DNA of 37,193 bases from Alphaproteobacteria bacterium (GTDB taxonomy: Bacteria > Pseudomonadota > Alphaproteobacteria > Micavibrionales > Micavibrionaceae), in NCBI GenBank assembly GCA_027482195.1, contig JAIXWE010000002.1, positions 1 to 37,193 of the forward strand, read 5' to 3'. The notes beneath the pieces are model-generated. The model was not told where the DNA came from. It saw only the letters and a program-made list of their open reading frames with translations, and did no database searches. This document shows positions 7,030 to 14,204 of this stretch, piece by piece. The position numbers and the translations under genes are program-made. Positions within the stretch are counted from its first letter, which is position 1. Every line of letters begins with the position of its first letter.

Positions 7030-8301
7030 ATGATTGCATGCGGTATAGATTTTGGAACATCAAACTCAGTTTGTTCAATAACTGATGGTGATAAAGTATC
7101 TCTTGTTCCTTTGGAAAATAATAAAAATATTATACCAAGCTCAATCTTTTTCTTCAAAGATGGGGCTGTAGCTTTTGGTAGAGCTGCGATGGAGGCTTAT
7201 GTGGAGGGGGATGAAGGTAGATTGATGCGGGGGCTAAAGTCTATATTGGGCACCTCTTTAATGCTTGAAAGAACAGTAATCTACGGAAAATCAGTAGACT
7301 TTTCTGAAATTTTAAAAATATATTTTAATCATTTAAAAGTTCAAATCGAAAAATTTGCGAATCAGTCTGTTGATACTGTTGTTTTGGGTAGGCCAGTTCA
7401 TTTTCATGATAATGATATTAATGCAGATAACTTATCTCAGGAGACCTTAAAAAAAATAGCGGCTGATGTAGGATTTAAAAATATCAGTTTTCAATATGAG
7501 CCTGTCGCAGCTGCCTACGCGCATGAGGTGCGTTCAAAGAAAGAAAAGATAGCTATTGTTGCGGATTTTGGTGGAGGAACATCTGACTTTACAGTTATTA
7601 GGCTTGCCGGTCAGAATCAACAAGATGTTATTAATAAAGATGCTGTTTTGTCTACCGAGGGCGTAAGAACCGGTGGTAATAATTTTGATAAGTTGTTGAG
7701 TATGCGCTCATTCATGCCATCTCTTGGTTACGGCAGTAGTTATAGAGATATGTTTGATCCTGTGAAAATATTGCCCATACCGAACAACGCCTATGTTGAT
7801 TTATCGGATTGGCCGAGAGTGAGTCTTGCTCAAACATCAAAAGTTATCCTTCAGACAAAGAAACTAATACCATATGCTCGCGAGCCTCAAAAACTAAAAA
7901 ACTTACTTTCTATACAGGAGGGAGGATTAGGTTATTTATTTCTTCAAACTGTGGAAGATACTAAAATAAGCCTATCTTCTTTTGATAAAGTATCAAAAAT
8001 TTTTAATGAAGGGGGTCTGTCATTAGATTTTCAGATTATAAGGGAGGATTTTGAGCAGTCCTTGGAATATGAAATGACTAAAATTTATAATGCTATTATT
8101 AACTGTCTGCAAAAGGCGAGCGTTTCTAATAAAGATGTTGATACAGTTCTTTTAACAGGTGGATCTTCACAACTTCCGGTTATTCAAAGAATGATCTCGA
8201 ATATTTTCCCTCAAGCCGAGTTATCTAATTTAGATAAATTTTCAAGTGTAGGGCTGGGTCTAGGTTTTATTGCAAAGTCAAATTTTGATTTGGAGTTTTG
8301 A
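7030..8301 (+). CDS. Hsp70-family ATPase, YegD-like
   Basis: A 423-aa actin-fold ATPase: phosphate-1 loop GIDFGTSNSVCSI at residues 4-16, connect motif YEPVAAAYAHE (about 157-167), phosphate-2 loop ADFGGGTSDFTVIRL (about 178-192) and adenosine motif LLTGGSSQLPVI near residue 375. The DnaK substrate-binding domain and lid are missing, as in E. coli YegD (450 aa), so this is an ATPase-domain-only putative chaperone. The ATG at 7030 follows GAGGAGG and is preferred over the upstream ATG at 6988. The gene is visibly richer in A and T (AAA, ATA, TTT codons) than the housekeeping genes later in the window, which suggests acquisition. Confidence 0.85.
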   Translation: MIACGIDFGTSNSVCSITDGDKVSLVPLENNKNIIPSSIFFFKDGAVAFGRAAMEAYVEGDEGRLMRGLKSILGTSLMLERTVIYGKSVDFSEILKIYFNHLKVQIEKFANQSVDTVVLGRPVHFHDNDINADNLSQETLKKIAADVGFKNISFQYEPVAAAYAHEVRSKKEKIAIVADFGGGTSDFTVIRLAGQNQQDVINKDAVLSTEGVRTGGNNFDKLLSMRSFMPSLGYGSSYRDMFDPVKILPIPNNAYVDLSDWPRVSLAQTSKVILQTKKLIPYAREPQKLKNLLSIQEGGLGYLFLQTVEDTKISLSSFDKVSKIFNEGGLSLDFQIIREDFEQSLEYEMTKIYNAIINCLQKASVSNKDVDTVLLTGGSSQLPVIQRMISNIFPQAELSNLDKFSSVGLGLGFIAKSNFDLEF

Positions 8302-8390
8302 TAAAGCATATCAATTTCTATTGAAAACCTTTTAAATTTTTGAGTCGGATGGTATTTCTCAGATATTGGCTTGTATACGTTTCATCATCT

Positions 8391-8735
8391 ATGCAGGAGT
8401 TAAAAAAATTGATATTAAAAGATATGGATCAATTTTTTAAAAAAATAATTCATAAAATTTTGATATTCATCATACCAAAGCATGGCGCAGGTTTGCTTGC
8501 GGCAATGGCTATTTATGGTGTTATTTTGGGGATCACCAGTATTAATTTCTTTATGCTTTTAAAGGCGAATCTGGAGTTTATTTATAACTATAAATTTGAT
8601 GCCTTAATGGACGGTGCCTTAAAGCAGTTGGCGTTTTTATTTATCAATGGCTATGTTTGCCTTATGGCTTATGTGTGCTTTGAGACATGCAAAAAGATCC
8701 TGATCAAGAAGATCATAAAAAACAAGGAGACCTAA
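8391..8735 (+). CDS. Small two-helix membrane protein, unknown
   Basis: I do not recognise this protein. From the ATG at 8391 it has a basic amphipathic N terminus (KKLILKDMDQFFKKIIHK), two transmembrane segments (HGAGLLAAMAIYGVILGITS and QLAFLFINGYVCLMAYVCF) and a Lys-rich C-terminal tail (KKILIKKIIKNKET). The start is uncertain: TTG at 8340, ATG at 8391 and ATG at 8424 are all possible and none has a good ribosome site. It follows the Hsp70-like gene by about 90 bp. A small hairpin, GGAGAC-CTAA-GTCTCC (8726-8741), overlaps its stop and may terminate transcription. Confidence 0.55.
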   Translation: MQELKKLILKDMDQFFKKIIHKILIFIIPKHGAGLLAAMAIYGVILGITSINFFMLLKANLEFIYNYKFDALMDGALKQLAFLFINGYVCLMAYVCFETCKKILIKKIIKNKET

Positions 8736-8775
8736 GTCTCCCTGCTTACTCTTCAACTTGTAAAAGGAATAAATA

Positions 8776-9096
8776 TTAGCCTTTTTCACCACCGGCTAAT
8801 TTGCCGCATAATCCTGCAGGAACATAAAGCCAAGCGTTTTTGTCAGCATCTTTTGTGGCTGATCCAGCGCAGGAATTGCTACCGTCTTTTGAGGCGCAAT
8901 CATTCTTGCCCGCTTTAGCAACACCATAGCATTTCTCTTTATCGGTTTTCGCTTCAGCATGGTTACAGCTATTGGTGCCTTTGCATCCGTTTGCTTCTGT
9001 TTTGGCGCCTTCGGCATTTGCCGTCATTGGCAAGACCATTCCGCCTGTTGACATCATGGCTGCTAAAACAGCGGTACATAAAAGTTTTTTATTCAT
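8776..9096 (-). CDS. bufA1: Bufferin-type (DUF2282) metal-binding peptide precursor
   Basis: A 106-aa exported precursor: signal peptide [15 protein letters not shown]...TANA, then a Cys-rich chain with the DUF2282/BufA1 signature [23 protein letters not shown] and the C-terminal [13 protein letters not shown]. In this family an MNIO enzyme with its partner converts cysteines to heterocycles so the exported peptide binds copper. Six cysteines lie in the mature part. Unusually, an extra NGCKG/NSCNH segment precedes the DUF2282 core and matches motifs in the second precursor at 9875. I chose the ATG at 9096 because the signal peptide starts there; ATGs at 9105 and 9111 would add 3 or 5 residues. 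It has its own promoter with a TetR-type operator and is separated from the modification genes by the regulator. Confidence 0.85.
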   Translation of the reverse strand: MNKKLLCTAVLAAMMSTGGMVLPMTANAEGAKTEANGCKGTNSCNHAEAKTDKEKCYGVAKAGKNDCASKDGSNSCAGSATKDADKNAWLYVPAGLCGKLAGGEKG

Positions 9097-9116
9097 AGTT
9101 TCCATCCTCATGGTTA

Positions 9117-9147
9117 TATTCTACCTACCGTTAGGTAGAATAATCAA
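9117..9147 (-). promoter_or_regulatory. Operator and promoter of the bufferin precursor gene
   Basis: A perfect inverted repeat with 11-bp arms, TATTCTACCTA (9117-9127) and TAGGTAGAATA (9132-9142) around CCGT. On the minus strand TTGATT (9147-9142) and TAGAAT (9123-9118) are spaced by 18 bp, so the palindrome fills the promoter. The core CTACCTACCGTTAGGTAG differs by one base from the site at 9835-9852. Confidence 0.8.
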
Positions 9148-9185
9148 AAAATAGAAAACTTTATAAAAGGATGCAAGTTTAAAAT

Positions 9186-9752
9186 TTAGGTATATTCACG
9201 AATAATGATTTCGGCCGTTTGCCGGGCGTTTGTCACGGAGTCTTTGCTGCCAGTCACGAGCCAGGCCGCATATCCTGATAAAATAAGAGCCGCAACTTTT
9301 TGTCCCACAATCTCTGGTTGCTTTAACTTAGCGTGCTGTGCAAACTCGGTTAAGTGATTGACCACAAATTTATAATGCGCGTGACTTACTTTTCTAACAG
9401 GACTCTTTTTGTCCGTTATTTCGGCAGAAGCATTTAAGAAAGGACAGCCGTAAAAGTCAGGATCATTTAAAGAAAGTTTTGTTTTATCGAATAGAATCAA
9501 TAGCTTTTTCTTATAATTGTCGCCACATTCTTCCCATGCCAACATATAATCGGCACGACACCGTGCACTGAAAAATTTGTAAGCTTCTTCAATAAGTTGG
9601 TCTTTGTTGGGAAAATAATGATACAAAGAAGGCTTGCTGATCCCAACGGCTTTTGCGATATCTTCCATGCCTGTTGCACGGATTCCTGCTTTGTAAAAAA
9701 GCATAGATGCCGTTTCTAAAATCTTCTCACGGGTTGCGCGCGCCTTGGGAAT
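9186..9752 (-). CDS. TetR family repressor, apparent ATT start
   Basis: A 188-aa TetR regulator: helix 1 ATREKILETASMLFYKAG, helix-turn-helix IRATGMEDIAKAVGISKPSL then YHYFPNKDQLI, and a ligand-binding C-terminal domain containing YGCPFLNASAE. The first ATG in frame (9704) would cut away most of helix 1. The frame extends upstream through the complete helix to a TAG without any ATG, GTG or TTG, but AAGGAG (9765-9760) stands exactly 7 bases before an ATT codon at 9752-9750, so ATT is the likely start. It lies between the two precursor genes, whose promoters share an operator, and is the obvious candidate repressor. Cys in YGCPF could take part in metal or redox sensing, which is inference. Confidence 0.85.
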   Translation of the reverse strand: MPKARATREKILETASMLFYKAGIRATGMEDIAKAVGISKPSLYHYFPNKDQLIEEAYKFFSARCRADYMLAWEECGDNYKKKLLILFDKTKLSLNDPDFYGCPFLNASAEITDKKSPVRKVSHAHYKFVVNHLTEFAQHAKLKQPEIVGQKVAALILSGYAAWLVTGSKDSVTNARQTAEIIIREYT

Positions 9753-9796
9753 GGCTTTTCTCCTTACAGTAATAAAATTGCTTATCTATGCTTACA

Positions 9797-9810
9797 CTGT
9801 CACTTGACAG
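9797..9810. promoter_or_regulatory. Palindrome overlapping a strong -35 in the divergent intergenic region
   Basis: CTGTCA-CT-TGACAG is a perfect inverted repeat. Its right part with the preceding T gives TTGACA (9804-9809), spaced 17 bp from TATTTT (9827-9832), a plausible plus-strand promoter for the lipoprotein-MNIO operon. It may be a second regulator site distinct from the TetR-type operator. Confidence 0.45.
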
Positions 9811-9830
9811 CACAAAAGGGAAGCGATATT

Positions 9831-9859
9831 TTGACTACCTACCGTTCGGTAGATAACAT
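9831..9859 (+). promoter_or_regulatory. TetR-type operator upstream of the Cys-rich lipoprotein operon
   Basis: CTACCTACCGTTCGGTAG (9835-9852) contains the perfect inverted repeat CTACCG-TT-CGGTAG (9839-9852). An alternative promoter TTGACT (9831-9836), 17 bp, TAACAT (9854-9859) would enclose it, and with the TTGACA/TATTTT promoter just upstream it would cover the transcription start. It shares 17 of 18 bases with the operator at 9121-9138. It also lies upstream of the TetR gene on the other strand, allowing autoregulation. Confidence 0.75.
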
Positions 9860-9874
9860 GAGGAAGGAAAATAC

Positions 9875-10123
9875 ATGTCACATACATCATTGAAAAATAA
9901 TATTACCCGCAATGTCTTGGCATCCATGCTTTGTGTTGGTCTGGGGGCGGTTGCGCTCACCGGCTGCACAACTCCGGATCAAAACGCCTGCAATCATACT
10001 AATGGTTGCAAGGGTAAGACAACCGCAGAGAAAAATAGCTGTAAGTCTGCAAATGGCTGTAAAGCGGCTTCGAAGGACGGTAACGGCTGTTCCTCCAAAG
10101 AAGCAAATGGTTGTAACCATTAA
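9875..10123 (+). CDS. Cys-rich lipoprotein with N-x-C repeats, likely MNIO substrate
   Basis: An 82-aa protein. Residues 14-31 are a lipoprotein signal ending in the lipobox L28-T-G-C31. The remaining 51 residues contain six cysteines (39, 45, 56, 62, 72, 80), every one preceded by Asn two positions earlier (NAC, NGC, NSC, NGC, NGC, NGC), spaced 6-11 apart in a Lys/Ser/Ala/Gly linker. This low-complexity regular Cys pattern resembles MNIO substrates such as the EGKCG-repeat peptides, and the next gene is the MNIO enzyme. I infer a modified, envelope-anchored metal-binding peptide. AGGAAGGA lies just upstream of the ATG. Lipid anchoring of such a peptide is unusual. Confidence 0.75.
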   Translation: MSHTSLKNNITRNVLASMLCVGLGAVALTGCTTPDQNACNHTNGCKGKTTAEKNSCKSANGCKAASKDGNGCSSKEANGCNH

Positions 10124-10144
10124 TTATATCTAACCTGATATGTG

Positions 10145-10166
10145 GTCCTCGCTATTAAGCGAGGAC
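10145..10166 (+). terminator. Perfect 9-bp hairpin between precursor and MNIO gene
   Basis: GTCCTCGCT (10145-10153), loop ATTA, AGCGAGGAC (10158-10166). There is no T-run after it, so it is not a standard terminator. It sits 15 bases before the MNIO start codon and could act as a partial attenuator or an mRNA-stabilising or processing structure that keeps precursor mRNA in excess over enzyme mRNA. Confidence 0.5.
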
Positions 10167-10181
10167 ACATGAGGTGTAGGC

Positions 10182-11864
10182 ATGCGTCAACAAAATCACA
10201 TTCTTGGATTTGGTTTGGGTCTTCGGTCTCCGCATATTGCGCAGATTAAGCAGGATCATCCAAATTATATTGATTGGTTTGAAATTATCTCCGAAAATTA
10301 TATTGAGATGCAAGGTATCGCCCACCAGAATCTTGAGGCAATCAAAGAGCATTATCCGGTTATCCTGCATGGTGTGTCTTTGTCGATTGGGACGATTGAC
10401 ACCTTAAATTCGGAATATCTTACAAAGCTTAAAAAACTGGCGGACTGGGTGAATCCCGCATGGGTATCGGATCATTTATGCTGGACGGGTATTGCCCATC
10501 AGAATACGCATGATTTATTGCCTGTTCCTTACACGGAAGAGGCGTTGGCACATATTGTTGCGCGTATAAAGCAAGTACAGGATTATTTGGGTCGGCGTTT
10601 GATTTTTGAAAACCCATCAACATATTTGGAATTCGCATCGTCTTATATGCCGGAGGAAGAGTTTTTATCGCGCATGTCTGAGGAGTCAGGCTGCGGACTT
10701 TTGCTCGATGTCAATAATATATATGTGAGCTGTTACAATCACAAACGTGATCCAAAATCATATATCGATGCTTTGCCGCTGGATCATGTTTATCAAATTC
10801 ACCTAGCGGGGCATACAAATAAAGAAACCCATATTATCGATACACATAACGGCCCCGTTATTGATGAAGTTTGGCAGCTCTATAAATATGTGATTCACAA
10901 AGCCGGGTTTATCAGCACGATGATTGAATGGGATGATGACATTCCACCTTTATCGGATGTTGTTGCCGAGCTTGATAAGGCACGAAAAATTGTTGCAAAT
11001 ATAGATGATGATTTTTCTTTACCGAAATTTTCTCCTGCGCCCCATCACATCGCTAATCAAAATGTTCCGTTGAATGAAAATATGTCTTTGATGCAGGGGG
11101 TTATTTTAAACGGTTTATCACCGGATGATCATCTCTCCTGGATTAAGCCGAAACAAGAATTAACCCAAGCGGAGCAGATTCAAATTTATGCCGGCGGATA
11201 TCGCGAAAGACTTATTTCAATCACGCTTAAAGACTATCCTTTTCTTGAGGTTTATGTGGGGCCTGAGAAAATGCGCCGTTTAGTGGGTGATTTTGTGAAC
11301 AAAACCCCATCACCTTTTTATGATACCGGGCGTTATCCCGCACTTTTTTATGAGTTTTTGTTGCAACAGAATATAGACGACCACATTTTATTAGAGATTG
11401 CGGAGTTTGAGTCCGTCTTATCCGCAACCGAGTATAAGAAAGAAAATCAAGCTCTTTGCTCAAAGGATATAAATAACTTTGATATTTCAAGCTTTCTTAC
11501 GCATAAAGTTGAGTTTGTTGAGAGCTTATCCATCCATTCATTTTCATGGAATGTTTTTGATTGTTACAATCATTTTCTTGAGAAAAAAGAACTCTGTTCT
11601 CTTGATAAAATCCCGTCTCATATAGCTGTCTTTTACAAAGACGGAAAAGTGTGGCGACTGGAGCTTGAGGCGCTTGAGAAAGATTTTATTTTATCCCTTC
11701 TATCACATTCTTCGTTTGAAGAAGCGTTGGACTATTTTATCGAAGGTAATTCACAAATTGATCCAGCATTGCTTCAAGAAAAACTATCAACCTGGTTTTC
11801 AACATGGCTTTCGAACGGAATTCTGAAAGCTCCCGAAATTCAAACCCTTCAAAAATCAGCATAA
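10182..11864 (+). CDS. bufB: Fused MNIO (DUF692) and DUF2063 peptide-modification enzyme
   Basis: A 560-aa two-domain protein. Residues about 1-280 are a complete MNIO (DUF692, BufB/HvfB) TIM-barrel oxidase: ILHGVSLSIGT, VSDHLCW, HDLLPVPYTEEAL, FENPSTYLEF, GLLLDVNNIYVSCYNH, HLAGH, DTHNGPV and MIEWDDDIP, containing the His/Asp/Glu positions for the iron cluster. Residues about 305-550 are the DUF2063 (BufC/HvfC-like) partner that recognises the precursor: QIQIYAGGYRERLISITLKD, YPFLEVYVGPEKMRRLVGDF and a C-terminal region. In most clusters these are separate genes; here one frame covers both with no frameshift. It should oxidise cysteines of the two precursors at 8776 and 9875 in the cytoplasm before export. 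DoxX follows by 13 bp. Confidence 0.9.
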   Translation: MRQQNHILGFGLGLRSPHIAQIKQDHPNYIDWFEIISENYIEMQGIAHQNLEAIKEHYPVILHGVSLSIGTIDTLNSEYLTKLKKLADWVNPAWVSDHLCWTGIAHQNTHDLLPVPYTEEALAHIVARIKQVQDYLGRRLIFENPSTYLEFASSYMPEEEFLSRMSEESGCGLLLDVNNIYVSCYNHKRDPKSYIDALPLDHVYQIHLAGHTNKETHIIDTHNGPVIDEVWQLYKYVIHKAGFISTMIEWDDDIPPLSDVVAELDKARKIVANIDDDFSLPKFSPAPHHIANQNVPLNENMSLMQGVILNGLSPDDHLSWIKPKQELTQAEQIQIYAGGYRERLISITLKDYPFLEVYVGPEKMRRLVGDFVNKTPSPFYDTGRYPALFYEFLLQQNIDDHILLEIAEFESVLSATEYKKENQALCSKDINNFDISSFLTHKVEFVESLSIHSFSWNVFDCYNHFLEKKELCSLDKIPSHIAVFYKDGKVWRLELEALEKDFILSLLSHSSFEEALDYFIEGNSQIDPALLQEKLSTWFSTWLSNGILKAPEIQTLQKSA

Positions 11865-11877
11865 AAGGAAAATTATT

Positions 11878-12345
11878 ATGAATCTTGTCACAATTTTTCG
11901 TTCAATATCTCAAATTTATATGAATAAAATTATTCCGATCCTTGATCAACTCAGCGCCCTTCCGCTTTTGGGCATGCGGCTGTGGATTGCGCTTATTTTC
12001 TGGAAGTCTGGCTTAAGTAAGCTTGATTATTGGGAAGGCACGGTCACGCTTTTTCAAGATGAGTATATGGTGCCCTTTTTGCCCCCGGAATTTGCTGCAC
12101 AATTGTCAACGGCGGTCGAGCTGTCTGCACCTGTTCTTTTATTCCTTGGTCTTGGGACTCGTTTTGCCGCGTGCGCTTTATTGGGTATGACTCTTGTGAT
12201 TGAGTTTACTTACATGAGCTTTCCTATACATCAAGTATGGGCCCTCATTCTTTTGATGTTGATCACAAAAGGGGCGGGTAAAATTTCTTTGGATTATTTG
12301 ATCTTATGTTTAAAAGATTCTCTCATTTTCTTCAAAAAGAAATAA
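11878..12345 (+). CDS. DoxX family membrane protein of the bufferin-like operon
   Basis: A 155-aa inner-membrane protein with four hydrophobic segments. It shows typical DoxX features: LLGMRLWIALIFWKSGLSKL in the first helix, TVELSAPVLLFLGLGTRFAA-like second and third helices, and IHQVWALILLMLI in the last. DoxX proteins (HvfD-like) accompany MNIO/DUF2063 genes in peptide clusters; their role there is not settled, with electron transfer or quinone-linked redox proposed. Start ATG at 11878 follows AGGAAAA, 13 bp after the fused enzyme, so it is co-transcribed. A weak AT hairpin at 12344-12364 follows the stop. Confidence 0.88.
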   Translation: MNLVTIFRSISQIYMNKIIPILDQLSALPLLGMRLWIALIFWKSGLSKLDYWEGTVTLFQDEYMVPFLPPEFAAQLSTAVELSAPVLLFLGLGTRFAACALLGMTLVIEFTYMSFPIHQVWALILLMLITKGAGKISLDYLILCLKDSLIFFKKK

Positions 12346-12471
12346 TCAAATAGCTTTTTTGATTCATCAAATATGGGAAGTTTTCTAATAAAAAGATTGT
12401 CACTCTTCACGTTTAATCAATATGTTGCTGTTGCCGAAGTCAGGCGGGCTGTTTGATTTTTTCCTCAAGTG

Positions 12472-12867
12472 ATGTATATAAATAATATGATTTACAATTT
12501 TGTTCACAAAATTAGATTTGTTGCGGCCCTTGCGGTCGTGTTTTCTATTTTGTTCACAGGATTTGCACAGGCGTCTTTCGTCTCAACCATAGATCCGTGT
12601 CACGATTCTGAGCACAGCATGAATTTCTCCGCTGACGCGTCGAAGCATTGCGATGAAAATACTGATGATCAAAATCATAATGGTCATGATCATAAAAAAC
12701 CTGGCCATTGTTGCGTTAGCCATTGCTGTGTCACAAAAATCAGTGCTTTATCAGAATACACTCATCCTTTTTCTGTCCTAAAAGAGGATATCGTTTTTGT
12801 TTATAGGACTGTCTTGTCTGTAGATTTTCTTTACGGTATTTTTCGACCCCCTCGGTTTTTTGTTTGA
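12472..12867 (+). CDS. Small His/Cys-rich exported metal-binding protein
   Basis: A protein of about 131 aa with an N-terminal hydrophobic segment (FVAALAVVFSILFTGFAQAS, signal peptide or anchor) and a metal-rich middle: HDSEHSM, HCDENTDDQNHNGHDHKKP and GHCCVSHCCV. The C terminus VDFLYGIFRPPR resembles the short proteins often encoded just before czc/cus efflux genes (DUF2946-like). It probably binds metal in the periplasm and delivers or buffers it for the efflux pump encoded next. The start is unsure: GTG 12469, ATG 12472 or ATG 12487, none with a good ribosome site. It lies 69 bp before the outer-membrane efflux gene. Confidence 0.65.
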   Translation: MYINNMIYNFVHKIRFVAALAVVFSILFTGFAQASFVSTIDPCHDSEHSMNFSADASKHCDENTDDQNHNGHDHKKPGHCCVSHCCVTKISALSEYTHPFSVLKEDIVFVYRTVLSVDFLYGIFRPPRFFV

Positions 12868-12935
12868 TGAAATAAACAGGCATCGGCGCATACGCGGATG
12901 CAGATCTTATATCAAACAATCAACGAGTAGTTTCC

Positions 12936-14204
12936 ATGACAAGAATTATTTGTGAGCGATCTTGCTCCGTAACGGTGTTTTTTTCACTGATTATATTTGC
13001 TTTGGCTGTGCCCTCTCATGCCTTAAGTGCGGAGATAACAGAAGATTCGGTTTTGAAGGCGAGTATGCAACACAGCCCTATATATCAGGCTGTTTTGCGC
13101 AATTCGGCTGAAGAAAAGGCCGATGCCGAACAGGTGGGGCGGCTACAAAACCCGACGATTGATTTTAGCCGTAAAAACATATCTACCCCTGGCGATGATG
13201 AAACAGCTACGGATATAGAGATTGAGCAACCGCTCAAAATCTCACAAATAACAGGCACACGCCTGCTGCTATCAAACACGCTTTTGAAACGGGCTAATTT
13301 ACGAGAACGGCATGGACTTATTCAAGCGTATTGGGATGTCAAACTTCTTTACGCGCAAACATGGCAAGCGCAGGAAAGAGTGGGAATCTTAAGTCGGTTC
13401 TTGAAACAAGCCGTGGTCACGGCCGCACAGATTCAAAAATCAGTAAAGGCAGGGCAAAAGCCTGTGAGTGAAGGAAGTTTATTTGAAGGAGATGTGGCAA
13501 AATTTGAAGGGAACTTGGCGCAGGCTCAAGCGGAGCATAGCCGCCTGAGGACCCTTTTGGAAAAATCATCCGGGATATCCTTGGAGGGGGATGTAAAACT
13601 ACAAAGCCCCGTTCTTTCGTCTTTCCCGCGTGACATTGCCGACCTTGAGCAAAAAGCCAAAATTAATGCAAGTTTAGTGCATTTATTGGATGCCGATATG
13701 AAAGCGGCGGAACGGCAAAAAGCAGCCGCAGTAGCAGATAGCGGAGCACCCGAAATTGCGCCGCGCTTTATTTACGGTCGCAATGATGATGCAGATGAAG
13801 ATGCCGTTGGTTTTGGTGTGGTTCTTACCATCCCGCTGTGGGATAGAAACACCAATGAGCGGCAAAAAGCTGAAGCCGCTAAACGCTATGCGCAGTCACA
13901 ATTGGATAGCTTGCAATCTGTGCCACTGACACAAAGATTGAAAAGATATCTTGAAGACATTGAACGGCTTGATACGCGCCTCGAAAAACTTTCGAACAAG
14001 GCTCTACCCAATTACCGCAAGGCTTTTTCTCAGGCACAGAAAAGTTTCAATGCGGGTCAAACGGATGCTGTCTCTTTGTGGCAAATTCGCGAGCGTTTGA
14101 TGCAAACAGAGATGGAGGCGTTGACGTCCACACTCGAGGCCTTGAATGCACGACAAATATTATCTTTAGAAACCGGAATAATTCCAGATGAGGTTACGCC
14201 ATGA
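12936..14204 (+). CDS. czcC: Outer-membrane efflux protein, CzcC/TolC family
   Basis: A 422-aa TolC-fold outer-membrane channel subunit. Signal peptide at residues 1-32 (VFFSLIIFALAVPSHALSA), no lipobox, then long helical hairpins; VGRLQNPTIDFSRKN and GFGVVLTIPLWDRNTNERQK are the conserved sequence positions of the OEP repeat, ending in ALNARQILSLETGIIPDE. It forms the exit duct of the tripartite metal pump with the next two genes; its stop overlaps the adaptor start by four bases (ATGA), implying translational coupling. Confidence 0.9.
   Translation: MTRIICERSCSVTVFFSLIIFALAVPSHALSAEITEDSVLKASMQHSPIYQAVLRNSAEEKADAEQVGRLQNPTIDFSRKNISTPGDDETATDIEIEQPLKISQITGTRLLLSNTLLKRANLRERHGLIQAYWDVKLLYAQTWQAQERVGILSRFLKQAVVTAAQIQKSVKAGQKPVSEGSLFEGDVAKFEGNLAQAQAEHSRLRTLLEKSSGISLEGDVKLQSPVLSSFPRDIADLEQKAKINASLVHLLDADMKAAERQKAAAVADSGAPEIAPRFIYGRNDDADEDAVGFGVVLTIPLWDRNTNERQKAEAAKRYAQSQLDSLQSVPLTQRLKRYLEDIERLDTRLEKLSNKALPNYRKAFSQAQKSFNAGQTDAVSLWQIRERLMQTEMEALTSTLEALNARQILSLETGIIPDEVTP

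Noticed and set aside
9875-10123. Metallothionein
   Set aside because: Cys content is lower, the chain has a lipoprotein signal and regular N-x-C repeats, and it is followed by a MNIO gene; a modified peptide precursor fits better.
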